Program-made: the position numbers and the translations under genes
DNA from: Bretschneidera sinensis
Taxonomy: Eukaryota; Streptophyta; Magnoliopsida; Brassicales; Akaniaceae
DNA length: 64,000 bases
NCBI GenBank assembly: GCA_023935145.1
Contig: CM043700.1
Span: forward strand, 105,306,400 to 105,370,399
Direction of reading: 5' to 3'
In this document: in pieces, positions 24,320 to 36,077 of the stretch
Numbering within the stretch: the first letter of the stretch is position 1
How the letters are laid out: each line of letters starts with the position of its first letter
Notes under the pieces: model-generated
Told to the model about the DNA's origin: nothing
Seen by the model: only the letters and a program-made list of their open reading frames with translations
Databases searched by the model: none

Positions 24320-25034
24320 ATTTCTGAGACCTTTCCTGATGAGCAGTTAATGCTCATTGCTCAAAATACCGCTCCATGGTTTGCTGATATAGTGAACTAT
24401 CATGTTACCGGACACATGCCTTTGCATTAGCGGCGACAAGATAAATCAAAGTTTTTAGCCATGGTAAAACATTTTTCTGGGATGATCCTTATCTGTTTAA
24501 GTATTGCCCCGATCAGATCATCAGAAGGTGTATTCCTGAGCATAACCAATCTAATGTCATCGCCCTTTGTCATGATCATGCTTGTGGAGGCCATTTCAGT
24601 GCAAAAAGATCGCTGCAACGATTTTGCAGTGTGGATTTTTTTGGCCTACAATGTTCCGAGACTCTCACACGTACTGTGTATCTTGTGAGTGTTGCCAAAA
24701 GCTAGGGAGTCTTTCTAGGAGGAATATGATGCCCCTCAACCCTATTCTGATTGTTAAGATTTTTTACATGTAGGGCATTGATTTTACGGGACCGTTCCCA
24801 AACTCTTTTGGCAACTTGTACATTCTAGTTGCTGTGGACTATCTGTCCAAGTGGGTGGAAGTCGTTGCGTGCAAGACCAATGACCACAGAGTTGTGGTCC
24901 AGTTTTTGAAGGACACTATTTTTGCTCGATTTGGTACGCCTCGAGCAATCATAAGTGAGGGAGGTAAGCACTTTTGCAACCGGATTTTTGAGCAGTTGAT
25001 GAAGAAGTATTTCATCACACACAAGGTTGCCACC
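24320..25034 (+). pseudogene. Integrase of element A, N-terminal part before insertion D
   Basis: A degenerate zinc-binding segment (CHDHACGGHF, then CVSCECCQKLG) is followed by the catalytic core: D in [13 protein letters not shown], and [11 protein letters not shown], where the second aspartate is replaced by glutamate. The frame changes once between 24430 and 24582 and has TAG at about 24771. It stops at KVAT where D inserts, with the CCACC duplication. Inactivating changes preceded or followed the insertion; the order is not visible. Confidence 0.92.
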
Positions 25035-26450
25035 TGATGAAAGTCGTAAAATGCATCTTAACGGTACTTCATTATTAGCATTTTAGGGTTAATCTAGGTT
25101 TTAATTGCACTTTTATACGTTAACAACTCTAAAGTATCATTCTTGGATCATTGATCTACTTCGGTGCATTTTCAGGTACTTTAAGCTCAAAAGAGGAGGA
25201 AAAGTTATCATTGCTTGAAGCACAAAGACTCGAGGCATACTGGAGTGAAGGAATACTTCTGGAAGGACAAGATGGAGGGCTTAAAAGAGCAATAGCTGCT
25301 GCCCGCATTGGAAAGGAGTTTCACTAAATTGCGAGAATTGTCTGTACAGATCAATCATCTTTGAAAATTAAACTGTATTGATACAAGAAGAACCAGGAGA
25401 TGAGCCATATATTCTTAGAAAGATCCGGAAGTCTATTTTCTGTAGAATTTTACGGTTCGTCAAAAGGATTTTTGTAGAGAAAGTTATGGCAGTTTTAGTA
25501 GACAAAGGTCAGGCTGTGCGGGCTGTGCTGGATTTTAGCATGATTTTGGGCTTAAATCCCACATCCCACATCGGTTGGAAAACGCATTTCTATATCCCAC
25601 ATCCCACATCGGATGGGAAACATATTGCAGTCTTGGTATTTGCCTATATAAGACCCACTCCACTTTAGCTTTGAGAAGGAATTGGGGATGAATCCAGAGG
25701 GCCTTTAGGAGCAATCCAGAGGGCCTTTAGGAGGAACCCGAAGTTTAAAGTTTGAAGGTCAGGAGAGATGATCATCGGGAGGCCGAAGGCAACTCGAGGA
25801 CACATGAGCCCCATGACCGGCTAGTCTCCAAGCAAGGCAAAGGGATGAATCCCTAGGTGTAGTTGGAATTATTTTCGTTAAATATTGTTATGTTTTATTC
25901 TTTAATTTAATTAGTAGATTTATTATAACTCCGGTGGTTGCATGCTTCTTTTCCATATAAGTTCAGTTAGGCTTTTCTTATGTGTACCTGTTTGGGTGTG
26001 ATTGAGTCTGGTAGATCTCTTTTATAGATTTGTCCATTGCTGCGGTATCGTCGTTTAGATATATTGTCATCTCTTGATAATTTATAAGTTAGGTCATGTG
26101 TGCTTAAAAGTAAAGAAGATTTCATAACAATTACATTAGGATTTATAAATGCGCTTTAATTGAATATTTTTCGATTACCTGTTTGGGATGTGAAACTTGC
26201 AATCGAGATAAAAACAACTGAATCAAGTTAGGATTAGAGCAACGAACCTAGGGAGGATTTCCGGAACCTTGTCATTTTTATTTTAAACTTATTTACACAA
26301 TTACCCTTATTCTCAAACAACTCAGATTCTTTTAATCTTTTATCGTTTGTGTTGAGGTTTACACCTTCTGTTGTACTTAACTTGTTTCCTTGTGGAATCG
26401 ACACCCCAAAACTATACTACAATAACCGCATTATGTTTTGGGTGTAATCA
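25035..26450 (+). repeat. 5' LTR of element D
   Basis: Starts TGATGAAAGTCGTAAAATGC and ends GTGTAATCA. It contains the 190-bp module shared with LTR E (about 25370-25520), a doubled block with CCCACATCCCACATCGG (about 25558-25617) and a TATA-like CCTATATAAGACCC (about 25644). Confidence 0.95.
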
Positions 26451-26455
26451 AATTT

Positions 26456-26473
26456 TGGCGTCGTTGCCGGGGA
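26456..26473 (+). promoter_or_regulatory. Primer binding site, tRNA-Asp type (element D)
   Basis: TGGCGTCGTTGCCGGGGA, one mismatch from the tRNA-Asp complement. Confidence 0.9.
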
Positions 26474-26619
26474 AACGCGCTTAAGTACAAGAAAGCTTGT
26501 CAACTTTGAGTGTGACGGTAAAAAATAAATAAAAAAAAATTTATTGTTTTATTTATTTTATTTCCTCTCTGATTCATTTGGTGTATGCTTAGACAAGAGA
26601 TCTGCGAGGTAGATTCATT

Positions 26620-28322
26620 AGAGGACCTGAGCTAGAATTACCCTCTCCTTCCGAGTCTGATAGTGAAACCTCACCTAGATAAACCCATAGAGAAAACCCA
26701 AGTGAGAATCTAGAGGATTTTGTTAACATGGCCGATAACCATAATGAGAATGTTGCTAGGACACTTCAGGATTACCTCAACCCTACACGCACAACCACAC
26801 CATCATGCATCATATTTCCAGCCAATACTCGCCCATTAGAGTTTAAAACAGGGATGATACATTTACTCCCTACATTTCATGGCTTGGATAATAAAAACCC
26901 ATATGTGCACATTAGAGAGTTTGAGGAAGTAGTTGCGACTTTTCATAGTCAAAACGAAACTCATGACATTATGAAACTTAACCTTTCGCTTTGAAGGATA
27001 GAGCCAAGAGTTGGCTATACTCACTTAGACCACGATCTATTGGGTCGTGGACTGAGATAACTCAGGCTTTCTTTAACAAATACTTTCCCCAACATAAGAC
27101 CAACATTTTGAAAAGGAAAATCTCCACTTTTGCACAAAAGGATAGTGAGACTTTATATCAGTCTTGGGAGAGATTTAAGGAGATATTGAGTATGTGCCCT
27201 CACCATGGGTATGAGAGTTGGCGCTTAGTGAGCTATTTCTATGAGGAACTTACCTATAGAGAGCGCCAATTCGTAGAGATGATGTGTAATGGTGGGTTTT
27301 TACAGAAAGATCCTAATGAGGCCATAGAGTACCTCAATGAGCTTGCTGAAAAAGCTCACACTTGGACTGGACCTAGTGCTACTGAAAGCACAAATAGGTC
27401 ACGACCTATAGGGCACCCAAATGGTGGTGGAATTTACCATCTTAGGGAAGAGGATAACCTTAGAGCCAAGGTCGAGATGCTCACTAGGGAGATAAATGAG
27501 TTAAAGACTAACAGCTTAAAGCCAACACACGTGATTAATCATGCCAAGTTTTTAGAGCTGTGTTTTGTGTGTGGTGGGGTAGATCATCTCCTCCAAGAAT
27601 GCCCCACATTTGCTGATATGAGAGGGCTGTATGAGGAACAATGTAATGCCTTAGGTATGTACAAGAAGCCTCTTGCACCTTTCTCTAACACTTATAACCC
27701 GGGGTGGCGAAATCACCCCAACTTCAGCTGGAAATCTGAAAACCAGCATGCACAGCCCCCTAGATCATCCCTTGCACCTTATCATGCACCCTCATCCTCT
27801 AGGATCTCGCTAGAAGACACCTTACAGGCCTTTATAGAGGCACAAGGTAAGACAAACCAAAGGTTTGAGGCATTATTTATGCAGGTGATGGAAGAGCATA
27901 AAGAAATTAAGAGCCAAGTGTCCAAATTAATGAGCTACTTGAGTGTGACTGAGCAAGGTAAGTTCCCTGCTCAAGCTCAGTCCACATCTCATGGTCAGCA
28001 CCTGGCGCAACAGAATTTGAAGGAGGTGAATGCCATTAAGACAGTAAGTGGTAAGTCCTTACACATCCCAACAACGAAGAAATCAGAGGATGTGGACGAA
28101 AGCCACCAAGCATACATGATGGATTCATTCATGGAAAAGGTCCAGCACCTCAATCCATTGGAGTCCACCCTCACTCATGGCTTCACCAGAGCACATATTG
28201 AGCCAAAATTTGCGGATGTTATTGATGGCATCCTTGAGGCCCCTTCCAAGCATAGAAGCACCGAATTTGGCAATGAAGCAGTGACGGGTGCATTCAACCT
28301 ATGTCTTTCTAGGAGGAAATAA
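26620..28322 (+). pseudogene. gag: Gag of element D, one frameshift, fused to the protease-RT linker
   Basis: A degenerate N-terminus lies before 26728 (TAA at 26680). 26728-26994 gives TPSCIIFP and YVHIREFEEVVATF. A small frameshift near 26985 leads to 26991-28322, open for 443 codons and the longest ORF in the window: KSWLYSLRPRSIGSW, FFNKYFPQHKTN, HTWTGP, an intact CCHC knuckle (CFVCGGVDHLLQEC), NPGWRNHPNFSW and a charged tail. After VSGKSLHIPTT the frame enters the LNPLESTLTHGFTRA linker that normally follows protease, so the protease has been deleted in frame. It ends LCLSRRK and meets the post-integrase module. Confidence 0.92.
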
Positions 28323-29943
28323 GAGCGTCTGGCTGAAGATATAAAACTTAGCACTCATGGGAGGCAACCCACAACGTATCCTTTTATTTTTATTGTTTTC
28401 CATATTTCTTTTTTCTTGTTTATTATTATTATTTTGCTATTTTCCAGTTTTACTTTAGTATTTATTTTTCAGGGATAAATAAACGAAGCAGTTCAAATGA
28501 TCGTGCAGAACTTTCAACTACATGCACCGTTGGTTAAAAAGGGAGTTTCCTTAACTTTTGCTTTTTCATTGAGGATAATGCTTATCTTAAGTTGGGGGTG
28601 GAAGATATACATTTCTTATTGCATATCATTGAACTGCTTGGTGCCATCTTTGTTTTTGTTTAGCATGATTTGTGTTAGCCTTAGAGTCAATTTATATGTC
28701 AATAATATAAGCATAATTGAGATAGCAGATAGCATGTAGAAGAAGTTAAATCTTGCTTCAGTTTGAAATTAATTTAAGCATCAATCTTCATTTGGTTAGA
28801 GACTCTAGTTTGTGGTAAGATTGTATGATTAGTCTATAACATCTAGAGAAATTTTATGTGTGATTATTTTGTGAATACTTTTGTGGTCTTGACAAGCTCT
28901 AGAACTTACTTGATAATCACTTGAGGCGAATTCCTAGAATGCACACTACTTAGGATATGATATAGGTCATTTTTGAACCGTTTAAGCCTTTCAAACCTAC
29001 CATTGCTATATTTATCACTAGTCACCTATTTGAGCCTTTTTCTTGAAAAGAAAAATTGAGCATTGTTTCTTTCGATAAACCATTTACCTACCTTTATTAG
29101 CTTAAAAATATTTTATCCTTACCTTTCTTTTAAAAGAACTTAGTTATACACATGTTGTGAAAAGCACTTAAAAGGAGTAAAATGTGGAAATATGAAAAAA
29201 AAAATATATCACTACCACAACCCAAGTACATTAAAGGAGATAAGTTGGGGGTTGTGGAAAAGAAAAAGAAAAAGAAAAAAAATGATGAAAAAGAAGGTGA
29301 ATGGTTATGTGCCAAAATAAAAAAAAATGAATTATGACAAAGAAAGAAGAAAGAAAAAAAATAAAAAAATGGTGATTTGTTGAAAGAGTTGGGTGTTGAA
29401 GTAAGGTTATTCAGTGCTTAAAGAATTGTGTTCAAAACTAAGAGATTAAGTTCTTCTACTTGTTGAATCCTTCCCCTTCTTTCTTAACATTTACCTTAGC
29501 CTAACGTTACAAGCTTATTAAAGACCTTTTGATCCAATGTAGTGTGATTTTTCTACAATAGTGGAGAGTGATTTGAAAAGTGAGCCTATGGAGCTTGTTT
29601 TTGTGATTGCTATCACGCAATTTATTATGTTTTTAGATGCCAAGACTTGTATTCATGAATATTATGCATAAAATCATCCGGGTGTTTGGATTAATGGTTT
29701 GTGCTAAGATGGATGTTAAGAGTCAATAACGATTTTAAGATTGATGTTTGGATTACTTTTGGACTTAGGTGAAATTTAATGATTCTATGTGCCATATGTT
29801 ATGTGCAATTTTTGAGACAAAAAGTGAATTACTCTTGGTTCAACGCTAGCATTTCTTTACTTTGTTTTTCACTCCTACCATAGAATTCATCTCTTATTTT
29901 CGCTTCAATTGCTAGGGACTAGCAATAAGCTAGTTGGGGGTTG
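28323..29943 (+). other. Element D 3' non-coding region and PPT
   Basis: Starts within five bases of the gag stop with the GTCT/AGAT hairpin (28328-28341), then a T-rich tract ending ATTTTTCAGGGA near 28475, CATTG-AGGA-TAATG (28567-28580) and a PPT-like run (28589-28601). A second PPT-like run lies in an A-rich region at about 29243-29253. The end holds ATTGCTA-GGGAC-TAGCAAT (29909-29927) and the terminal PPT with TTGGGGGTTG directly before the 3' LTR. No gene is seen; the frame at 29130-29315 is a homopolymer artefact. Confidence 0.8.
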
Positions 29944-31377
29944 TGATGAGAGTCGTAAAATGCATCTTAACAGTACTTAATTGTTAGCATTTTAGGGTTA
30001 ATCTAGGTTTTAATTGCACTTTTATACGTTAACAACTCTAAAGTATCATTCTTGGATCATTGATCTACTTCGGTGCATTTTCAGGTACTTTAAGCTCAAA
30101 AGAGGAGGAAAAGTTATCATTGCTTGAAGCACAAAGACTCGAGGCATACTGAAGTGAAGGAATACTTTCGGAAGGACAAGATGGAGGGCTTAAAAGAGCA
30201 ACAGCTACTGCCCGCATTGGAAAGGAGTTTCACTAAATTGCGAGAATTGCCCGTACAGATCAATCATCTTTGAAAATTAAACTGTATTGATACAAGAAGA
30301 ACCAGGAGATAAGCCATATATTCTTAGAAAGATCCAGAAGTCTATTTTCTGCGGAATTTTACGGTTCGTCAAAAGGATTTTTGTAGAGAAAGTTATGGCA
30401 GTTTTAGTAGACAAAGGTCAGGCTGTGCGGGTTGTGCGGGATTTCAGCATGATTTTGGGCTTAAATCCCACATCCCACATCGGTTGGCAAACGCATTTCT
30501 ATATCCCACATCCCACATCGGATGGGAAACATATTGCACTCTTGGTATTTTCCTATATAAGACCCACTCCACTTTAGCTTTGAGAAGGAATCGGGGATGA
30601 ATCCAGAGGGCCTTTAGGAGGAACCCGAAGTTTAAAGTTTGAAGATCGGGAGAGATGATCGTCGGAAGGCCGGAGGCAACTCGAGGACGCATGAGCCCAT
30701 GACCGGCTAGTCTCCAAGCAAGGCTAAGGGATGAATCCCTAGGTGTAGTTGTTCTTATTTTTCCTTTATTTGATTCGGTTGTAGTTGGAATTATTTTCGT
30801 TAAATATTGTTATGTTTTATTCTTTAATTTAATTAGTAGATTTATTATAACTCCGGTGGTTGCATGCTTCTTTTCCATAGTAAGTTCAGTCAGGCAGGTT
30901 TTTCTTATGTGTACCTGTTTGGGTGTGATTGAGTCCGATAGATCTCTTTTATAGATTTGTCCATTGCTGTGGTATCGTCGTTTAGATATATCGTCGTCTC
31001 TTGATAATTTATAAGTTAGGTCATGTGTGCTTGAAAGTAAAGAAGATTTCATAACAATTACATTAGGATTTATAAATGCGCTTTAATTGAATATTTTCCG
31101 ATTGCCTGTTTGGGATGTGAAACTTGCAATCGAGATAAAAACAACTGAATCAAGTTAGGATTAGAGCAACGAACCTAGGGAGGATTTCCGGAACCTTATC
31201 ATTTTTATTTTGAACTTATTTACACAATTACCCTTTTTCTCAAACAACTCAGATTCTTTTAATCTTTTATCGTTTGTGTTGAGGTTTACACCTTCTGTTG
31301 TACTTAACTTGTTTCCCTGTGGAATCGACACTCCAAAACTATACTACAATAACCGCGTTATGTTTTGGGCGTAATCA
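29944..31377 (+). repeat. 3' LTR of element D
   Basis: Homologous to 25035-26450 along its length, ending GCGTAATCA before the CCACC duplication. It has one short deletion (the second GAATCCAGAGGGCC copy) and one insertion near 30775 relative to the 5' LTR. Confidence 0.96.
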
Positions 31378-31382
31378 CCACC

Positions 31383-32014
31383 CCATATCACCCGCAGACG
31401 AGTGGACAAGTGGAAATTTCTAATCGCGAGATCAAACACATTTTAGAGAAAACTGTGAACCCTAGTAGAAAGGATTGATCTCTGCGATTGACTGATGCAC
31501 TGTGGGCATATCGGACAGCCTTCAAGACGCCAATTGGCATGTCTCCCTATTGTATTGTGTACGGAAAGGCATGTCACCTTATATTTGAATTAGAGCATAG
31601 AGCCTATTGGGCTATCAAACAGTTGAACTTCAATCTTTCGAAGGCTGGCACACAAAGGAAGCTCCAACTCAATGAATTAAAGGAGCTACGGAATGATGCA
31701 TAAGATTGTGCACGGTCCTACAAGGCACAAATGAAGAAGACTCATGACCAACACATTTTGAGATGAGCTTTTGAGCCGGGTCAAAAAGTTCTTCTTTACA
31801 ATTCACGCTTGCATCTTTTTCCAAGCATGCTCAAATCTCGTTGGACAGACCCATTTATTTTTCGGTCAGTTTTTCCTCATGGGGCCATCGAGATTGAGGA
31901 TCCCAAGAATGGTAACACTTTTAAGGTAAATGGACAAAGGCTAAAACCATTCTTGGAGTTGAGGAGTCCGGACATAGAGACGATATTATTGGAGGATCCT
32001 AGTTACTCTGATTG
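31383..32014 (+). pseudogene. Integrase of element A, C-terminal part after insertion D
   Basis: Resumes with [10 protein letters not shown], whose glutamate is the third catalytic residue, then [18 protein letters not shown] and [20 protein letters not shown]. The C-terminal domain reads QKVLLYNSRLHLFPS, LKSRWTDPF and [12 protein letters not shown]. Stops at 31476 (TGA for Trp), 31701 (TAA) and about 31765 (TGA) break the frame. The natural end is at about 32014. Confidence 0.93.
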
Positions 32015-32754
32015 AGTGTCGTCTACTAAGGGGAGTCTGGCTGAAGACTTTAAACTTAGCGCTCATAGGAGGCACCCTACAGCTTATCTTTTCTGCTTGT
32101 TTATTTTTTTACATATTTATGATTAATGTGTGCTTCTAGTATTTTTTGTTTTCCAGTGTTTATTTTTCAGGGACAATGCATACTTCAGTTCAAGTTTGGG
32201 GGTATGCTACGAGCCATACTAGTCCAAATAGTTCTCCATATCCCAGATCAGCTCTTTCTGTATTATTCACACATTGAGGTCAATGTGTAATTTAAGTTTG
32301 GGGGTATGGGAGACACATTACACACACTTTGTCCTAAATTGTTGTTGTTTTTCTTCATATATATTTAAAAAAAAAAGTAAATACATGCTCATGTTATTTT
32401 GAAATTTTAGTTGATCTAAACATTTTCTGTGATGTGATGTCATAGGTGAGCTTAAAATTTTGAACACATGATCTAGTGACAAAGTTTTGAAATTTAGTTA
32501 CTTACTTTAGGCATTTGAGAATTCACATGTTTAATCTAATCTAACACGAGCACATTAGCACAAATTGTGTGAGGTATGACATGCGATTTTAATGTGTACG
32601 TTTGTTTGTCTTAACTGAAACTGGATGACTTGTTGGATAAATACTTGAGCATAGAAAAGCATAAAATATATATATATATATATATATGTGTGTATATATA
32701 TATATGTGTGTATATATATGTGTATATGTGTATATATATGTGTATATGTGTATA

Positions 32755-32785
<31 letters not shown>

Positions 32786-33562
32786 GGATATATATATATA
32801 TATATAATAATACTACTAATGATCATCATCAATAAACTTTTCACTGAGTAACTGGACCTCTTGCCTCAATAAGCAGTGAGTGTTCACGTCAAAATGTGGG
32901 AATTTTATTCATAATAATCATTGCAAAATTTTCCGCTGAGTAACTAGACCTCTTGCCTCAATAAGCAGTGAGTGTTCACGTCAAAAGGTGAAAATTTTGT
33001 TTGGTAGTATTAAGGTCAGTTTAGTTTCGTAGTCTTTTTGACTCGAGTTAGTAAGTCCTTAGGGGTGTCTTTACACCTAATGCCCTAAAACCATCTAGTT
33101 TGGGAGTCATTGACTCAACACTCGTTACATGGGTCAATTAGAAAGCTTAAGGGAATTAAACATAGCAGAGCCTTATATATAAAAATAAAAATAAAAGAAA
33201 AAAATAAAAACTATGCCATGTTCGTTCATTCTGATGGGAAATTTGGTGAATCTTGAGACATGGAGACCTTACACATTGGAGTTATGTGAAGCTTCATTTT
33301 TATATGCTAATTCTCTTTACACAGTGTCAGACTTGTGATACCTTAACCTGCCTTTTGTAAGTACTTAGATTTTAACATTTCTATTCATTGTGAAGATGAG
33401 TTTATCTCTTTAAGCGTGCTCATGACTAAATATCATGGTGGTGTCTGCTCCTTAAATTTTTGGATAACATGAGTGATGAACTTATCTTTATATTCTTTGT
33501 TTTTCGTTTAGTTTTTATTTTGTTTTGCTAAGGGACTAGCAAAATATAAGTTTGGGGGTATT
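32015..33562 (+). other. Element A 3' non-coding module and PPT
   Basis: Order: GTCT-GGCTGA-AGAC hairpin (32035-32048); T-rich tract ending TTTTTCAGGGACAA near 32175; first PPT-like run (about 32196-32206); hairpin ACACATTG-AGGT-CAATGTGT (32269-32288); second PPT-like run (32294-32304); a TA/TG microsatellite (32667-32812); two direct repeats of about 90 bp (about 32820-32998); hairpin TTTTGCTA-AGGGAC-TAGCAAAA (33523-33544); terminal PPT (AAGTTTGGGGGTA) before the LTR. No ORF is credible; the frames at 32611-32851 are microsatellite. Confidence 0.82.
32663..32812. repeat. TA/TG microsatellite
   Basis: Mostly (TA)n with interspersed TGTGTA and TATATGTG units over about 150 bp. Confidence 0.95.
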
Positions 33563-34786
33563 TGATGAGTCTTAAATATTGCATATTTAAGCCCTTTAAT
33601 TTATATTTGTTAGGTTCTTAATTTGTATTATTTCACTTTATTTTATGTCTTTTTTTGTGTTTTGTGTATTTTTATAGGTTTGTGGAGAAAATGAAGCATT
33701 TTCGGAGATATCAAGCTTCAAGAGCAAAGAGGATGCATAGTGCGATCGATCACACGAGATATGCGATCGAGTGCACCTGCGCTCGAGCGCACTTGCCTAC
33801 GAACGAGCGCAAGGTCAACATCCCACATTGAAATATTTGTAGTTCAGTGCATCTGCGATCGATCGTAACAGACATGCGATCGATCGCACCATTCTGCGAT
33901 CGAGCGCACTCGGGCCAGTATCCCACATCGAATATGAAACCTACAGTGCTCCGAGACTCCCCCTATATAAACATCATCTGACTTCATCATTCAGTGTACA
34001 ATTCATAGGCCACTTTGGTGTTAATCGGTGGATGTCTGCTAGCATTCTGGTGGATCCCGAAGGCTTTGCTACCACGAGAGGAAGCGCCGCCCATCAGCGA
34101 GTGGAATTTCTCCCATGTAAAGTTATTTATTTCTTTTTATTTAGTTGTTTTAGTTTAATGTTTAGCACTTTTATTATGAATTGTAGTTTCGTAGTTACGA
34201 GTGGCTAGAATCTTCAGCTAAGGTTGAAGATGAAGCCTCGCCGTTGTTTAGCATAGTAGTTTAGATTTGCTTGTACAAATCTAACATTTTTTTAGTATAA
34301 ATATTCTGTCAATTATTTGAGTTAATCTTGTGATTGATTGAGTTTGAATTGTTCTGTTGGATATTCCTTGTGTTTCATCTGATGTATACATCGAATTGTT
34401 TTCGATTAAATTGGATTTCCTTTGTGATTTGTTAAGAGCGGATACATTGGATACTTTTGGTTTAATTGGGATATTCTTTGTTTTTTGTCTTATATTTGGA
34501 TTCATAGAATATTTTGATAGGCTATTTTTTTAGGACATATATGCTTAACTTTGGTGGGGTGGATTCGGAAACTTCAGTGTCTTTATTATTAGTTTTAAAT
34601 CAATTCAGTTTAGTTTAAATTTATTTTCCAAAAATACAACTCAAAATTCGGAACTAGGTTAAGATAAGGTTAGTTTAGATAAAATACATTTTCACAACGC
34701 AATTCCCTGTGGATTCGACCTCGCACTTGCACAACGCTATATTGCAAACGACTCGTGCGCTTGCGAGTAATTTAAAACTCACGACA
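33563..34786 (+). repeat. 3' LTR of element A
   Basis: Homologous to 18674-19934, ending AAACTCACGACA. It holds perfect 14-bp palindromes TGCGCTCGAGCGCA and TGCGATCGATCGCA (33770-33900), where the 5' LTR has mutated versions. Differences from the 5' LTR are largely C/T and G/A. Confidence 0.96.
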
Positions 34787-36077
34787 TTAACCTTGTAAGT
34801 AATTCACATGTCAATGATATAAGCTTAATTGAGATAGCATATAGCAAATAGAAGAAGTTAAATTTTGCTTCGGTTTGAGAATAATTTAAGTATCAATCTT
34901 CATTTGGTTTGAGACTCTGGTTTGCGGTAAGATTGCATGATTAGTCTAAAACATTTAAAGAAGTTTTATGTGTGATTGTTTTGTGAATACTTTTGCAGTC
35001 TCAACAAGCTCTAGAACTTATTTGATAATTACTTGAGACGAAATCCTAGAATGCACATTACTTAGGATATGATATAGGCCATTATTGGACCGTTTGAGCC
35101 TTTCAACCTTACCCTTGCTATGCCTATCACTAGTCACCTGTTTGAGCCTTTTGCTTGAAAATGAATTTGAGTCTTGTTTCTTTCAATAACCCATTTACTT
35201 ACCTTTATGAGCCTAAAAATATTCTATCCTTACCTTTCTTTTAAGAGAACTTAGTCATACACATTTGTTGAGAAGCACTTGAGAGGAGTAAGGATGAAAA
35301 TATGAAAAAATATTACTACCATAACCCAGGTACATTAAAGGAGATAAGTTGGGGGTTATGGAAAAGAAAAGAAAAAAAATGAAAAAGAAGGTGAATGGTC
35401 TTATGCCAAAAAAAAATTTTTAAAAAAAAAGAAGTAAATTATGGCAAAGAAAGAAGAAAAGAAAAAAAAAAGCGGTGATTTATTGAGAAAAATGCTTGAA
35501 AAATGGTTGAAAGAGTTGGGTGTTGAAGTAAGGTTATCTAGTGCTTAAAGTAGGTTGTGTTTAAAACTAAGAGATTAAGTTCTTTTATTTGTTGAAACCT
35601 TCCCGTTCTTTCTTAACCTTTACCTTAGCCTAACGTTACAAGCTTATTAAAGACCTAATGATCCATGGTAGTGTGATTTTTCTACAGTAGTGGAGAGTGA
35701 TTTGAAAAGTGAGCCTATGGAGCTTGTTTTTGTGATTGATTTCACACAAATTAAATATTTTAGAGGCCAAGACTTGTACTTATGAATGTTATGCATAAAA
35801 TCATCCAGGTGTTCGGATTAATAGATTGTGGTAAGATGGATGTTAAGAGTCGATAACAATTTTAAGATTGATGTTTGGATTACTTTTGGACTTGGGTGAT
35901 GTTTAATGATTCTATGTGATGTATGTTATTTGCGATTTTTGAGAAAAAAAATTGAAATACTCTTGGTTTAATGCTAACATTGCTCTACTTTGTTTTGATT
36001 CCTACCATAGAATTCATTTCATATTGTCTTGTTTTTGTATGAATTGCTAGGGACTAGCAATAAGCTAGTTGGGGTTA
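34787..36077 (+). other. Element B 3' non-coding region, right of insertion A, with PPT
   Basis: Homologous to D 28680-29943, including the A-rich stretch with a PPT-like run (about 35345-35356), the hairpin ATTGCTA-GGGAC-TAGCAAT (36043-36061), and a terminal purine run GTTGGGG before the 3' LTR at 36078. No gene is seen. Confidence 0.8.

Larger units (their letters stand above)
25035..31377 (+). mobile_element. Element D: gag-only Athila-like retrotransposon, innermost of the nest
   Basis: LTRs at 25035-26450 and 29944-31377 with perfect CCACC duplication (25030-25034, 31378-31382). Removing it restores the integrase reading from KVAT into [11 protein letters not shown]. The 3.5-kb internal part has one gag ORF and a long 3' non-coding region and no protease, RT or integrase. 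By eye, the LTRs differ at about 3% of the first 280 positions, the lowest of the four nested elements. Confidence 0.97.
18674..34786 (+). mobile_element. Element A: Athila-like retrotransposon with all pol domains, degenerate
   Basis: LTRs at 18674-19934 and 33563-34786 flank gag, protease, RT, RNase H and integrase in that order, which is Ty3/gypsy order. The target duplication is TTAGC/TTAAC (18669-18673 and 34787-34791), with one mismatch; the rejoined flanks match the uninterrupted homologous site in D near 28670-28690. The integrase is split by D. Without D the element is about 9.8 kb. It is the only element here that could have supplied pol to the others. Confidence 0.95.

Noticed and set aside
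25378..25668. 96-codon ORF repeated at 30287-30577 and, inverted, at 4336-4521
   Set aside because: It lies in the LTR module shared by D and E; the substitutions do not favour the protein frame.
29130..29315. Phe-rich minus-strand ORF
   Set aside because: It reads A-rich non-coding DNA of element D.
32611..32851. ORFs of repeated I/Y residues on both strands
   Set aside because: Translation of the TA/TG microsatellite.
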